Shown piece after piece: positions 21,455 to 34,140 of a DNA stretch of 64,000 nucleotides (positions are counted from its first letter, which is position 1; the number at the start of each line of letters is the position of its first letter). A program made the translations under genes and the position numbers. Below the pieces are notes generated by a model, which saw only the letters and a program-made list of their open reading frames with translations, did no database searches and was not told the DNA's origin. This DNA is from Siderastrea radians (taxonomy: Eukaryota > Cnidaria > Anthozoa > Scleractinia > Rhizangiidae), in assembly GCA_964017195.1 (NCBI GenBank), contig CAXHKT010000100.1:93878-157877 (forward strand), in the 5' to 3' direction.

Positions 21455-21845
21455 GTAAAGCGTAAGAAAAAGTTGAGGCATTTCAAGTGACAAAAAAAAA
21501 ACAAAGAATGCATGCTACTGCTGCAATATGGCCTTTAAAACGCGCAATTAACGTCTCGTTGTTGCGCTTCGAGTTACTTGATGTCACAGGCGGTTGATTT
21601 GATGTCACAAATGAAATTCGAACCTTGTCGCGCGCTGAAGAACAAAGGTTGCGTTCGCTGATGGCTCGTGTCAAACTTAACGGTGCAGGTTTTTTGATTT
21701 CTTCCTTCCTTTGAAGTTGCTTTTTCTTGTCCTGGCTGAATTTTGCCCTCCAATATTCCCTTAGAAAACCAATCTGCCCTTAGAATAAAACAACAAAATT
21801 GAAACTAAAACAAAATCAATAAGAGCAAAAGAAAATCAAACGAAG

Positions 21846-21966
21846 AAGCCTACAACACGAGGGGTTCCCAAGTGGTCACCCAGCGAAGTACTAACCTCGC
21901 CCGACAGGGCTTGACTTCGGTGATCGGACGAGAACCGGTTTTTTTCCCTGTGGTGTGGTCGTAGAC
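21846..21966 (-). rRNA. 5S rRNA gene, copy 34
   Basis: Consensus; 3' flank C; 512 bp to copy 35. Confidence 0.85.
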
Positions 21967-22357
21967 GTAAAGCGTAAGAAAAAGTTGAGGCATTTCAAGT
22001 GACAAAAAAAAAACAAAGAATGCATGCTACTGCTGCAATATGGCCTTTAAAACGCGCAATTAACGTCTCGTTGTTGCGCTTCGAGTTACTTGATGTCACA
22101 GGCGGTTGATTTGATGTCACAAATGAAATTCGAACCTTGTCGCGCGCTGAAGAACAAAGGTTGCGTTCGCTGATGGCTCGTGTCAAACTTAACGGTGCAG
22201 GTTTTTTGATTTCTTCCTTCCTTTGAAGTTGCTTTTTCTTGTCCTGGCTGAATTTTGCCCTCCAATATTCCCTTAGAAAACCAATCTGCCCTTAGAATAA
22301 AACAACAAAATTGAAACTAAAACAAAATCAATAAGAGCAAAAGAAAATGAAACGAAG

Positions 22358-22478
22358 AAGCCTACAACACGAGGGGTTCCCAAGTGGTCACCCAGCGAAG
22401 TACTAACCTCGCCCGACAGGGCTTGACTTCGGTGATCGGACGAGAACCGGTTTTTTTCCCTGTGGTGTGGTCGTAGAC
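22358..22478 (-). rRNA. 5S rRNA gene, copy 35
   Basis: Consensus; 3' flank G; 513 bp to copy 36. First of the five-unit block duplicated at copies 40-44. Confidence 0.85.
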
Positions 22479-22870
22479 GTAAAGCGTAAGAAAAAGTTGA
22501 GGCATTTCAAGTGACAAAAAAAAAAACAAAGAATGCATGCTACTGCTGCAATATGGCCTTTAAAACGCGCAATTAACGTCTCGTTGTTGCGCTTCGAGTT
22601 ACTTGATGTCACAGGCGGTTGATTTGATGTCACAAATGAAATTCGAACCTTGTCGCGCGCTGAAGAACAAAGGTTGCGTTCGCTGATGGCTCGTGTCAAA
22701 CTTAACGGTGCAGGTTTTTTGATTTCTTCCTTCCTTTGAAGTTGCTTTTTCTTGTCCTGGCTGAATTTTGCCCTCCAATATTCCCTTAGAAAACCAATCT
22801 GCCCTTAGAATAAAACAACAAAATTGAAACTAAAACAAAATCAATAAGAGCAAAAGAAAATCAAACGAAG

Positions 22871-22991
22871 AAGCCTACAACACGAGGGGTTCCCAAGTGG
22901 TCACCCAGCGAAGTACTAACCTCGCCCGACAGGGCTTGACTTCGGTGATCGGACGAGAACCGGTTTTTTTCCCTGTGGTGTGGTCGTAGAC
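22871..22991 (-). rRNA. 5S rRNA gene, copy 36
   Basis: Consensus; 3' flank C; 513 bp to copy 37. Confidence 0.85.
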
Positions 22992-23383
22992 GTAAAGCGT
23001 AAGAAAAAGTTGAGGCATTTCAAGTGACAAAAAAAAAAACAAAGAATGCATGCTACTGCTGCAATATGGCCTTTAAAACGCGCAATTAACGTCTCGTTGT
23101 TGCGCTTCGAGTTACTTGATGTCACAGGCGGTTGATTTGATGTCACAAATGAAATTCGAACCTTGTCGCGCGCTGAAGAACAAAGGTTGCGTTCGCTGAT
23201 GGCTCGTGTCAAACTTAACGGTGCAGGTTTTTTGATTTCTTCCTTCCTTTGAAGTTGCTTTTTCTTGTCCTGGCTGAATTTTGCCCTCCAATATTCCCTT
23301 AGAAAACCAATCTGCCCTTAGAATAAAACAACAAAATTGAAACTAAAACAAAATCAATAAGAGCAAAAGAAAATCAAACGAAG

Positions 23384-23504
23384 AAGCCTACAACACGAGG
23401 GGTTCCCAAGTGGTCACCCAGCGAAGTACTAACCTCGCCCGACAGGGCTTGACTTCGGTGATCGGACGAGAACCGGTTTTTTTCCCTGTGGTGTGGTCGT
23501 AGAC
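23384..23504 (-). rRNA. 5S rRNA gene, copy 37
   Basis: Consensus; 3' flank C; 512 bp to copy 38. Confidence 0.85.
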
Positions 23505-23895
23505 GTAAAGCGTAAGAAAAAGTTGAGGCATTTCAAGTGACAAAAAAAAAACAAAGAATGCATGCTACTGCTGCAATATGGCCTTTAAAACGCGCAATTA
23601 ACGTCTCGTTGTTGCGCTTCGAGTTACTTGATGTCACAGGCGGTTGATTTGATGTCACAAATGAAATTCGAACCTTGTCGCGCGCTGAAGAACAAAGGTT
23701 GCGTTCGCTGATGGCTCGTGTCAAACTTAACGGTGCAGGTTTTTTGATTTCTTCCTTCCTTTGAAGTTGCTTTTTCTTGTCCTGGCTGAATTTTGCCCTC
23801 CAATATTCCCTTAGAAAACCAATCTGCCCTTAGAATAAAACAACAAAATTGAAACTAAAACAAAATCAATAAGAGCAAAAGAAAATCAAACGAAG

Positions 23896-24016
23896 AAGCC
23901 TACAACACGAGGGGTTCCCAAGTGGTCACCCAGCGAAGTACTAACCTCGCCCGACAGGGCTTGACTTCGGTGATCGGACGAGAACCGGTTTTTTTCCCTG
24001 TGGTGTGGTCGTAGAC
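23896..24016 (-). rRNA. 5S rRNA gene, copy 38
   Basis: Consensus; 3' flank C; 512 bp to copy 39. The A-tract just upstream (right) is interrupted by a T. Confidence 0.85.
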
Positions 24017-24407
24017 GTAAAGCGTAAGAAAAAGTTGAGGCATTTCAAGTGACAAAAATAAAACAAAGAATGCATGCTACTGCTGCAATATGGCCTTTAA
24101 AACGCGCAATTAACGTCTCGTTGTTGCGCTTCGAGTTACTTGATGTCACAGGCGGTTGATTTGATGTCACAAATGAAATTCGAACCTTGTCGCGCGCTGA
24201 AGAACAAAGGTTGCGTTCGCTGATGGCTCGTGTCAAACTTAACGGTGCAGGTTTTTTGATTTCTTCCTTCCTTTGAAGTTGCTTTTTCTTGTCCTGGCTG
24301 AATTTTGCCCTCCAATATTCCCTTAGAAAACCAATCTGCCCTTAGAATAAAACAACAAAATTGAAACTAAAACAAAATCAATAAGAGCAAAAGAAAATGA
24401 AACGAAG

Positions 24408-24528
24408 AAGCCTACAACACGAGGGGTTCCCAAGTGGTCACCCAGCGAAGTACTAACCTCGCCCGACAGGGCTTGACTTCGGTGATCGGACGAGAACCGG
24501 TTTTTTTCCCTGTGGTGTGGTCGTAGAC
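24408..24528 (-). rRNA. 5S rRNA gene, copy 39
   Basis: Consensus; 3' flank G; 512 bp to copy 40. Confidence 0.85.
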
Positions 24529-24919
24529 GTAAAGCGTAAGAAAAAGTTGAGGCATTTCAAGTGACAAAAAAAAAACAAAGAATGCATGCTACTGCTGCAA
24601 TATGGCCTTTAAAACGCGCAATTAACGTCTCGTTGTTGCGCTTCGAGTTACTTGATGTCACAGGCGGTTGATTTGATGTCACAAATGAAATTCGAACCTT
24701 GTCGCGCGCTGAAGAACAAAGGTTGCGTTCGCTGATGGCTCGTGTCAAACTTAACGGTGCAGGTTTTTTGATTTCTTCCTTCCTTTGAAGTTGCTTTTTC
24801 TTGTCCTGGCTGAATTTTGCCCTCCAATATTCCCTTAGAAAACCAATCTGCCCTTAGAATAAAACAACAAAATTGAAACTAAAACAAAATCAATAAGAGC
24901 AAAAGAAAATCAAACGAAG

Positions 24920-25040
24920 AAGCCTACAACACGAGGGGTTCCCAAGTGGTCACCCAGCGAAGTACTAACCTCGCCCGACAGGGCTTGACTTCGGTGATCG
25001 GACGAGAACCGGTTTTTTTCCCTGTGGTGTGGTCGTAGAC
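24920..25040 (-). rRNA. 5S rRNA gene, copy 40
   Basis: Consensus; 3' flank C; 513 bp to copy 41. Confidence 0.85.
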
Positions 25041-25432
25041 GTAAAGCGTAAGAAAAAGTTGAGGCATTTCAAGTGACAAAAAAAAAAACAAAGAATGCAT
25101 GCTACTGCTGCAATATGGCCTTTAAAACGCGCAATTAACGTCTCGTTGTTGCGCTTCGAGTTACTTGATGTCACAGGCGGTTGATTTGATGTCACAAATG
25201 AAATTCGAACCTTGTCGCGCGCTGAAGAACAAAGGTTGCGTTCGCTGATGGCTCGTGTCAAACTTAACGGTGCAGGTTTTTTGATTTCTTCCTTCCTTTG
25301 AAGTTGCTTTTTCTTGTCCTGGCTGAATTTTGCCCTCCAATATTCCCTTAGAAAACCAATCTGCCCTTAGAATAAAACAACAAAATTGAAACTAAAACAA
25401 AATCAATAAGAGCAAAAGAAAATCAAACGAAG

Positions 25433-25553
25433 AAGCCTACAACACGAGGGGTTCCCAAGTGGTCACCCAGCGAAGTACTAACCTCGCCCGACAGGGCTTG
25501 ACTTCGGTGATCGGACGAGAACCGGTTTTTTTCCCTGTGGTGTGGTCGTAGAC
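25433..25553 (-). rRNA. 5S rRNA gene, copy 41
   Basis: Consensus; 3' flank C; 513 bp to copy 42. Confidence 0.85.
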
Positions 25554-25945
25554 GTAAAGCGTAAGAAAAAGTTGAGGCATTTCAAGTGACAAAAAAAAAA
25601 ACAAAGAATGCATGCTACTGCTGCAATATGGCCTTTAAAACGCGCAATTAACGTCTCGTTGTTGCGCTTCGAGTTACTTGATGTCACAGGCGGTTGATTT
25701 GATGTCACAAATGAAATTCGAACCTTGTCGCGCGCTGAAGAACAAAGGTTGCGTTCGCTGATGGCTCGTGTCAAACTTAACGGTGCAGGTTTTTTGATTT
25801 CTTCCTTCCTTTGAAGTTGCTTTTTCTTGTCCTGGCTGAATTTTGCCCTCCAATATTCCCTTAGAAAACCAATCTGCCCTTAGAATAAAACAACAAAATT
25901 GAAACTAAAACAAAATCAATAAGAGCAAAAGAAAATCAAACGAAG

Positions 25946-26066
25946 AAGCCTACAACACGAGGGGTTCCCAAGTGGTCACCCAGCGAAGTACTAACCTCGC
26001 CCGACAGGGCTTGACTTCGGTGATCGGACGAGAACCGGTTTTTTTCCCTGTGGTGTGGTCGTAGAC
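25946..26066 (-). rRNA. 5S rRNA gene, copy 42
   Basis: Consensus; 3' flank C; 512 bp to copy 43. Confidence 0.85.
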
Positions 26067-26457
26067 GTAAAGCGTAAGAAAAAGTTGAGGCATTTCAAGT
26101 GACAAAAAAAAAACAAAGAATGCATGCTACTGCTGCAATATGGCCTTTAAAACGCGCAATTAACGTCTCGTTGTTGCGCTTCGAGTTACTTGATGTCACA
26201 GGCGGTTGATTTGATGTCACAAATGAAATTCGAACCTTGTCGCGCGCTGAAGAACAAAGGTTGCGTTCGCTGATGGCTCGTGTCAAACTTAACGGTGCAG
26301 GTTTTTTGATTTCTTCCTTCCTTTGAAGTTGCTTTTTCTTGTCCTGGCTGAATTTTGCCCTCCAATATTCCCTTAGAAAACCAATCTGCCCTTAGAATAA
26401 AACAACAAAATTGAAACTAAAACAAAATCAATAAGAGCAAAAGAAAATCAAACGAAG

Positions 26458-26578
26458 AAGCCTACAACACGAGGGGTTCCCAAGTGGTCACCCAGCGAAG
26501 TACTAACCTCGCCCGACAGGGCTTGACTTCGGTGATCGGACGAGAACCGGTTTTTTTCCCTGTGGTGTGGTCGTAGAC
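26458..26578 (-). rRNA. 5S rRNA gene, copy 43
   Basis: Consensus; 3' flank C; 512 bp to copy 44. Its upstream A-tract carries the same T interruption as at copy 38. Confidence 0.85.
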
Positions 26579-26969
26579 GTAAAGCGTAAGAAAAAGTTGA
26601 GGCATTTCAAGTGACAAAAATAAAACAAAGAATGCATGCTACTGCTGCAATATGGCCTTTAAAACGCGCAATTAACGTCTCGTTGTTGCGCTTCGAGTTA
26701 CTTGATGTCACAGGCGGTTGATTTGATGTCACAAATGAAATTCGAACCTTGTCGCGCGCTGAAGAACAAAGGTTGCGTTCGCTGATGGCTCGTGTCAAAC
26801 TTAACGGTGCAGGTTTTTTGATTTCTTCCTTCCTTTGAAGTTGCTTTTTCTTGTCCTGGCTGAATTTTGCCCTCCAATATTCCCTTAGAAAACCAATCTG
26901 CCCTTAGAATAAAACAACAAAATTGAAACTAAAACAAAATCAATAAGAGCAAAAGAAAATGAAACGAAG

Positions 26970-27090
26970 AAGCCTACAACACGAGGGGTTCCCAAGTGGT
27001 CACCCAGCGAAGTACTAACCTCGCCCGACAGGGCTTGACTTCGGTGATCGGACGAGAACCGGTTTTTTTCCCTGTGGTGTGGTCGTAGAC
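26970..27090 (-). rRNA. 5S rRNA gene, copy 44
   Basis: Consensus; 3' flank G; 512 bp to copy 45. Confidence 0.85.
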
Positions 27091-27481
27091 GTAAAGCGTA
27101 AGAAAAAGTTGAGGCATTTCAAGTGACAAAAAAAAAACAAAGAATGCATGCTACTGCTGCAATATGGCCTTTAAAACGCGCAATTAACGTCTCGTTGTTG
27201 CGCTTCGAGTTACTTGATGTCACAGGCGGTTGATTTGATGTCACAAATGAAATTCGAACCTTGTCGCGCGCTGAAGAACAAAGGTTCCGTTCGCTGATGG
27301 CTCGTGTCAAACTTAACGGTGCAGGTTTTTTGATTTCTTCCTTCCTTTGAAGTTGCTTTTTCTTGTCCTGGCTGAATTTTGCCCTCCAATATTCCCTTAG
27401 AAAACCAATCTGCCCTTAGAATAAAACAACAAAATTGAAACTAAAACAAAATCAATAAGAGCAAAAGAAAATCAAACGAAG

Positions 27482-27603
27482 AAGCCTACAACACGAGGGG
27501 TTCCCAAGTGGTCACCCAGCGAAGTACTAACCTCGCCCGACAGGGCTTGACTTCGGTGATCGGACGAGAACCGGTTTTTTTTCCCTGTGGTGTGGTCGTA
27601 GAC
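27482..27603 (-). rRNA. 5S rRNA gene, copy 45 (122 bp)
   Basis: The internal homopolymer is 8 instead of 7, making the gene one base longer; 3' flank C; 514 bp to copy 46. Confidence 0.85.
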
Positions 27604-27995
27604 GTAAAGCGTAAGAAAAAGTTGAGGCATTTCAAGTGACAAAAAAAAAAACAAAGAATGCATGCTACTGCTGCAATATGGCCTTTAAAACGCGCAATTA
27701 ACGTCTCGTTGTTGCGCTTCGAGTTACTTGATGTCACAGGCGGTTGATTTGATGTCACAAATGAAATTCGAACCTTGTCGCGCGCTGAAGAACAAAGGTT
27801 GCGTTCGCTGATGGCTCGTGTCAAACTTAACGGTGCAGGTTTTTTGATTTCTTCCTTCCTTTGAAGTTGCTTTTTCTTGTCCTGGCTGAATTTTGCCCTC
27901 CAATATTCCCTTAGAAAACCAATCTGCCCTTAGAATAAAACAACAAAATTGAAACTAAAACAAAATCAATAAGAGCAAAAGAAAATCAAACGAAG

Positions 27996-28116
27996 AAGCC
28001 TACAACACGAGGGGTTCCCAAGTGGTCACCCAGCGAAGTACTAACCTCGCCCGACAGGGCTTGACTTCGGTGATCAGACGAGAACCGGTTTTTTTCCCTG
28101 TGGTGTGGTCGTAGAC
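27996..28116 (-). rRNA. 5S rRNA gene, copy 46
   Basis: One change, G to A at 28076 (plus strand), in loop C; 3' flank C; 512 bp to copy 47. Confidence 0.85.
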
Positions 28117-28507
28117 GTAAAGCGTAAGAAAAAGTTGAGGCATTTCAAGTGACAAAAAAAAAACAAAGAATGCATGCTACTGCTGCAATATGGCCTTTAA
28201 AACGCGCAATTAACGTCTCGTTGTTGCGCTTCGAGTTACTTGATGTCACAGGCGGTTGATTTGATGTCACAAATGAAATTCGAACCTTGTCGCGCGCTGA
28301 AGAACAAAGGTTGCGTTCGCTGATGGCTCGTGTCAAACTTAACGGTGCAGGTTTTTTGATTTCTTCCTTCCTTTGAAGTTGCTTTTTCTTGTCCTGGCTG
28401 AATTTTGCCCTCCAATATTCCCTTAGAAAACCAATCTGCCCTTAGAATAAAACAACAAAATTGAAACTAAAACAAAATCAATAAGAGCAAAAGAAAATCA
28501 AACGAAG

Positions 28508-28628
28508 AAGCCTACAACACGAGGGGTTCCCAAGTGGTCACCCAGCGAAGTACTAACCTCGCCCGACAGGGCTTGACTTCGGTGATCGGACGAGAACCGG
28601 TTTTTTTCCCTGTGGTGTGGTCGTAGAC
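28508..28628 (-). rRNA. 5S rRNA gene, copy 47
   Basis: Consensus; 3' flank C; 512 bp to copy 48. The spacer between carries an altered A-tract and a linked T-to-C near 28833. Confidence 0.85.
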
Positions 28629-29019
28629 GTAAAGCGTAAGAAAAAGTTGAGGCATTTCAAGTGACATCAAAAAAACAAAGAATGCATGCTACTGCTGCAA
28701 TATGGCCTTTAAAACGCGCAATTAACGTCTCGTTGTTGCGCTTCGAGTTACTTGATGTCACAGGCGGTTGATTTGATGTCACAAATGAAATTCGAACCTT
28801 GTCGCGCGCTGAAGAACAAAGGTTGCGTTCGCCGATGGCTCGTGTCAAACTTAACGGTGCAGGTTTTTTGATTTCTTCCTTCCTTTGAAGTTGCTTTTTC
28901 TTGTCCTGGCTGAATTTTGCCCTCCAATATTCCCTTAGAAAACCAATCTGCCCTTAGAATAAAACAACAAAATTGAAACTAAAACAAAATCAATAAGAGC
29001 AAAAGAAAATCAAACGAAG

Positions 29020-29140
29020 AAGCCTACAACACGAGGGGTTCCCAAGTGGTCACCCAGCGAAGTACTAACCTCGCCCGACAGGGCTTGACTTCGGTGATCG
29101 GACGAGAACCGGTTTTTTTCCCTGTGGTGTGGTCGTAGAC
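29020..29140 (-). rRNA. 5S rRNA gene, copy 48
   Basis: Consensus; 3' flank C; 513 bp to copy 49. Confidence 0.85.
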
Positions 29141-29532
29141 GTAAAGCGTAAGAAAAAGTTGAGGCATTTCAAGTGACAAAAAAAAAAACAAAGAATGCAT
29201 GCTACTGCTGCAATATGGCCTTTAAAACGCGCAATTAACGTCTCGTTGTTGCGCTTCGAGTTACTTGATGTCACAGGCGGTTGATTTGATGTCACAAATG
29301 AAATTCGAACCTTGTCGCGCGCTGAAGAACAAAGGTTGCGTTCGCTGATGGCTCGTGTCAAACTTAACGGTGCAGGTTTTTTGATTTCTTCCTTCCTTTG
29401 AAGTTGCTTTTTCTTGTCCTGGCTGAATTTTGCCCTCCAATATTCCCTTAGAAAACCAATCTGCCCTTAGAATAAAACAACAAAATTGAAACTAAAACAA
29501 AATCAATAAGAGCAAAAGAAAATCAAACGAAG

Positions 29533-29653
29533 AAGCCTACAACACGAGGGGTTCCCAAGTGGTCACCCAGCGAAGTACTAACCTCGCCCGACAGGGCTTG
29601 ACTTCGGTGATCGGACGAGAACCGGTTTTTTTCCCTGTGGTGTGGTCGTAGAC
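29533..29653 (-). rRNA. 5S rRNA gene, copy 49
   Basis: Consensus; 3' flank C; 512 bp to copy 50. C-interrupted A-tract on its right. Confidence 0.85.
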
Positions 29654-30044
29654 GTAAAGCGTAAGAAAAAGTTGAGGCATTTCAAGTGACAACAAAAAAA
29701 CAAAGAATGCATGCTACTGCTGCAATATGGCCTTTAAAACGCGCAATTAACGTCTCGTTGTTGCGCTTCGAGTTACTTGATGTCACAGGCGGTTGATTTG
29801 ATGTCACAAATGAAATTCGAACCTTGTCGCGCGCTGAAGAACAAAGGTTGCGTTCGCCGATGGCTCGTGTCAAACTTAACGGTGCAGGTTTTTTGATTTC
29901 TTCCTTCCTTTGAAGTTGCTTTTTCTTGTCCTGGCTGAATTTTGCCCTCCAATATTCCCTTAGAAAACCAATCTGCCCTTAGAATAAAACAACAAAATTG
30001 AAACTAAAACAAAATCAATAAGAGCAAAAGAAAATGAAACGAAG

Positions 30045-30165
30045 AAGCCTACAACACGAGGGGTTCCCAAGTGGTCACCCAGCGAAGTACTAACCTCGCC
30101 CGACAGGGCTTGACTTCGGTGATCGGACGAGAACCGGTTTTTTTCCCTGTGGTGTGGTCGTAGAC
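30045..30165 (-). rRNA. 5S rRNA gene, copy 50
   Basis: Consensus; 3' flank G; 512 bp to copy 51. Confidence 0.85.
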
Positions 30166-30556
30166 GTAAAGCGTAAGAAAAAGTTGAGGCATTTCAAGTG
30201 ACAAAAAAAAAACAAAGAATGCATGCTACTGCTGCAATATGGCCTTTAAAACGCGCAATTAACGTCTCGTTGTTGCGCTTCGAGTTACTTGATGTCACAG
30301 GCGGTTGATTTGATGTCACAAATGAAATTCGAACCTTGTCGCGCGCTGAAGAACAAAGGTTGCGTTCGCTGATGGCTCGTGTCAAACTTAACGGTGCAGG
30401 TTTTTTGATTTCTTCCTTCCTTTGAAGTTGCTTTTTCTTGTCCTGGCTGAATTTTGCCCTCCAATATTCCCTTAGAAAACCAATCTGCCCTTAGAATAAA
30501 ACAACAAAATTGAAACTAAAACAAAATCAATAAGAGCAAAAGAAAATCAAACGAAG

Positions 30557-30677
30557 AAGCCTACAACACGAGGGGTTCCCAAGTGGTCACCCAGCGAAGT
30601 ACTAACCTCGCCCGACAGGGCTTGACTTCGGTGATCGGACGAGAACCGGTTTTTTTCCCTGTGGTGTGGTCGTAGAC
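30557..30677 (-). rRNA. 5S rRNA gene, copy 51
   Basis: Consensus; 3' flank C; 512 bp to copy 52. Confidence 0.85.
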
Positions 30678-31068
30678 GTAAAGCGTAAGAAAAAGTTGAG
30701 GCATTTCAAGTGACAAAAAAAAAACAAAGAATGCATGCTACTGCTGCAATATGGCCTTTAAAACGCGCAATTAACGTCTCGTTGTTGCGCTTCGAGTTAC
30801 TTGATGTCACAGGCGGTTGATTTGATGTCACAAATGAAATTCGAACCTTGTCGCGCGCTGAAGAACAAAGGTTGCGTTCGCTGATGGCTCGTGTCAAACT
30901 TAACGGTGCAGGTTTTTTGATTTCTTCCTTCCTTTGAAGTTGCTTTTTCTTGTCCTGGCTGAATTTTGCCCTCCAATATTCCCTTAGAAAACCAATCTGC
31001 CCTTAGAATAAAACAACAAAATTGAAACTAAAACAAAATCAATAAGAGCAAAAGAAAATCAAACGAAG

Positions 31069-31189
31069 AAGCCTACAACACGAGGGGTTCCCAAGTGGTC
31101 ACCCAGCGAAGTACTAACCTCGCCCGACAGGGCTTGACTTCGGTGATCGGACGAGAACCGGTTTTTTTCCCTGTGGTGTGGTCGTAGAC
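31069..31189 (-). rRNA. 5S rRNA gene, copy 52
   Basis: Consensus; 3' flank C; 513 bp to copy 53. Confidence 0.85.
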
Positions 31190-31581
31190 GTAAAGCGTAA
31201 GAAAAAGTTGAGGCATTTCAAGTGACAAAAAAAAAAACAAAGAATGCATGCTACTGCTGCAATATGGCCTTTAAAACGCGCAATTAACGTCTCGTTGTTG
31301 CGCTTCGAGTTACTTGATGTCACAGGCGGTTGATTTGATGTCACAAATGAAATTCGAACCTTGTCGCGCGCTGAAGAACAAAGGTTGCGTTCGCTGATGG
31401 CTCGTGTCAAACTTAACGGTGCAGGTTTTTTGATTTCTTCCTTCCTTTGAAGTTGCTTTTTCTTGTCCTGGCTGAATTTTGCCCTCCAATATTCCCTTAG
31501 AAAACCAATCTGCCCTTAGAATAAAACAACAAAATTGAAACTAAAACAAAATCAATAAGAGCAAAAGAAAATCAAACGAAG

Positions 31582-31702
31582 AAGCCTACAACACGAGGGG
31601 TTCCCAAGTGGTCACCCAGCGAAGTACTAACCTCGCCCGACAGGGCTTGACTTCGGTGATCGGACGAGAACCGGTTTTTTTCCCTGTGGTGTGGTCGTAG
31701 AC
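31582..31702 (-). rRNA. 5S rRNA gene, copy 53
   Basis: Consensus; 3' flank C; 512 bp to copy 54. C-interrupted A-tract on its right, as at copy 49. Confidence 0.85.
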
Positions 31703-32093
31703 GTAAAGCGTAAGAAAAAGTTGAGGCATTTCAAGTGACAACAAAAAAACAAAGAATGCATGCTACTGCTGCAATATGGCCTTTAAAACGCGCAATTAAC
31801 GTCTCGTTGTTGCGCTTCGAGTTACTTGATGTCACAGGCGGTTGATTTGATGTCACAAATGAAATTCGAACCTTGTCGCGCGCTGAAGAACAAAGGTTGC
31901 GTTCGCCGATGGCTCGTGTCAAACTTAACGGTGCAGGTTTTTTGATTTCTTCCTTCCTTTGAAGTTGCTTTTTCTTGTCCTGGCTGAATTTTGCCCTCCA
32001 ATATTCCCTTAGAAAACCAATCTGCCCTTAGAATAAAACAACAAAATTGAAACTAAAACAAAATCAATAAGAGCAAAAGAAAATGAAACGAAG

Positions 32094-32214
32094 AAGCCTA
32101 CAACACGAGGGGTTCCCAAGTGGTCACCCAGCGAAGTACTAACCTCGCCCGACAGGGCTTGACTTCGGTGATCGGACGAGAACCGGTTTTTTTCCCTGCG
32201 GTGTGGTCGTAGAC
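32094..32214 (-). rRNA. 5S rRNA gene, copy 54
   Basis: One change, T to C at 32199 (plus strand), in helix II; 3' flank G; 513 bp to copy 55. Confidence 0.85.
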
Positions 32215-32606
32215 GTAAAGCGTAAGAAAAAGTTGAGGCATTTCAAGTGACAAAAAAAAAAACAAAGAATGCATGCTACTGCTGCAATATGGCCTTTAAA
32301 ACGCGCAATTAACGTCTCGTTGTTGCGCTTCGAGTTACTTGATGTCACAGGCGGTTGATTTGATGTCACAAATGAAATTCGAACCTTGTCGCGCGCTGAA
32401 GAACAAAGGTTGCGTTCGCTGATGGCTCGTGTCAAACTTAACGGTGCAGGTTTTTTGATTTCTTCCTTCCTTTGAAGTTGCTTTTTCTTGTCCTGGCTGA
32501 ATTTTGCCCTCCAATATTCCCTTAGAAAACCAATCTGCCCTTAGAATAAAACAACAAAATTGAAACTAAAACAAAATCAATAAGAGCAAAAGAAAATCAA
32601 ACGAAG

Positions 32607-32727
32607 AAGCCTACAACACGAGGGGTTCCCAAGTGGTCACCCAGCGAAGTACTAACCTCGCCCGACAGGGCTTGACTTCGGTGATCGGACGAGAACCGGT
32701 TTTTTTCCCTGTGGTGTGGTCGTAGAC
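32607..32727 (-). rRNA. 5S rRNA gene, copy 55
   Basis: Consensus; 3' flank C; 511 bp to copy 56 (A9 tract). Confidence 0.85.
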
Positions 32728-33117
32728 GTAAAGCGTAAGAAAAAGTTGAGGCATTTCAAGTGACAAAAAAAAACAAAGAATGCATGCTACTGCTGCAATA
32801 TGGCCTTTAAAACGCGCAATTAACGTCTCGTTGTTGCGCTTCGAGTTACTTGATGTCACAGGCGGTTGATTTGATGTCACAAATGAAATTCGAACCTTGT
32901 CGCGCGCTGAAGAACAAAGGTTGCGTTCGCTGATGGCTCGTGTCAAACTTAACGGTGCAGGTTTTTTGATTTCTTCCTTCCTTTGAAGTTGCTTTTTCTT
33001 GTCCTGGCTGAATTTTGCCCTCCAATATTCCCTTAGAAAACCAATCTGCCCTTAGAATAAAACAACAAAATTGAAACTAAAACAAAATCAATAAGAGCAA
33101 AAGAAAATCAAACGAAG

Positions 33118-33238
33118 AAGCCTACAACACGAGGGGTTCCCAAGTGGTCACCCAGCGAAGTACTAACCTCGCCCGACAGGGCTTGACTTCGGTGATCGGA
33201 CGAGAACCGGTTTTTTTCCCTGTGGTGTGGTCGTAGAC
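33118..33238 (-). rRNA. 5S rRNA gene, copy 56
   Basis: Consensus; 3' flank C; 512 bp to copy 57. Confidence 0.85.
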
Positions 33239-33629
33239 GTAAAGCGTAAGAAAAAGTTGAGGCATTTCAAGTGACAAAAAAAAAACAAAGAATGCATGCT
33301 ACTGCTGCAATATGGCCTTTAAAACGCGCAATTAACGTCTCGTTGTTGCGCTTCGAGTTACTTGATGTCACAGGCGGTTGATTTGATGTCACAAATGAAA
33401 TTCGAACCTTGTCGCGCGCTGAAGAACAAAGGTTGCGTTCGCTGATGGCTCGTGTCAAACTTAACGGTGCAGGTTTTTTGATTTCTTCCTTCCTTTGAAG
33501 TTGCTTTTTCTTGTCCTGGCTGAATTTTGCCCTCCAATATTCCCTTAGAAAACCAATCTGCCCTTAGAATAAAACAACAAAATTGAAACTAAAACAAAAT
33601 CAATAAGAGCAAAAGAAAATGAAACGAAG

Positions 33630-33750
33630 AAGCCTACAACACGAGGGGTTCCCAAGTGGTCACCCAGCGAAGTACTAACCTCGCCCGACAGGGCTTGACT
33701 TCGGTGATCGGACGAGAACCGGTTTTTTTCCCTGTGGTGTGGTCGTAGAC
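33630..33750 (-). rRNA. 5S rRNA gene, copy 57
   Basis: Consensus; 3' flank G; 511 bp to copy 58 (A9 tract). Confidence 0.85.
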
Positions 33751-34140
33751 GTAAAGCGTAAGAAAAAGTTGAGGCATTTCAAGTGACAAAAAAAAACAAA
33801 GAATGCATGCTACTGCTGCAATATGGCCTTTAAAACGCGCAATTAACGTCTCGTTGTTGCGCTTCGAGTTACTTGATGTCACAGGCGGTTGATTTGATGT
33901 CACAAATGAAATTCGAACCTTGTCGCGCGCTGAAGAACAAAGGTTGCGTTCGCTGATGGCTCGTGTCAAACTTAACGGTGCAGGTTTTTTGATTTCTTCC
34001 TTCCTTTGAAGTTGCTTTTTCTTGTCCTGGCTGAATTTTGCCCTCCAATATTCCCTTAGAAAACCAATCTGCCCTTAGAATAAAACAACAAAATTGAAAC
34101 TAAAACAAAATCAATAAGAGCAAAAGAAAATGAAACGAAG

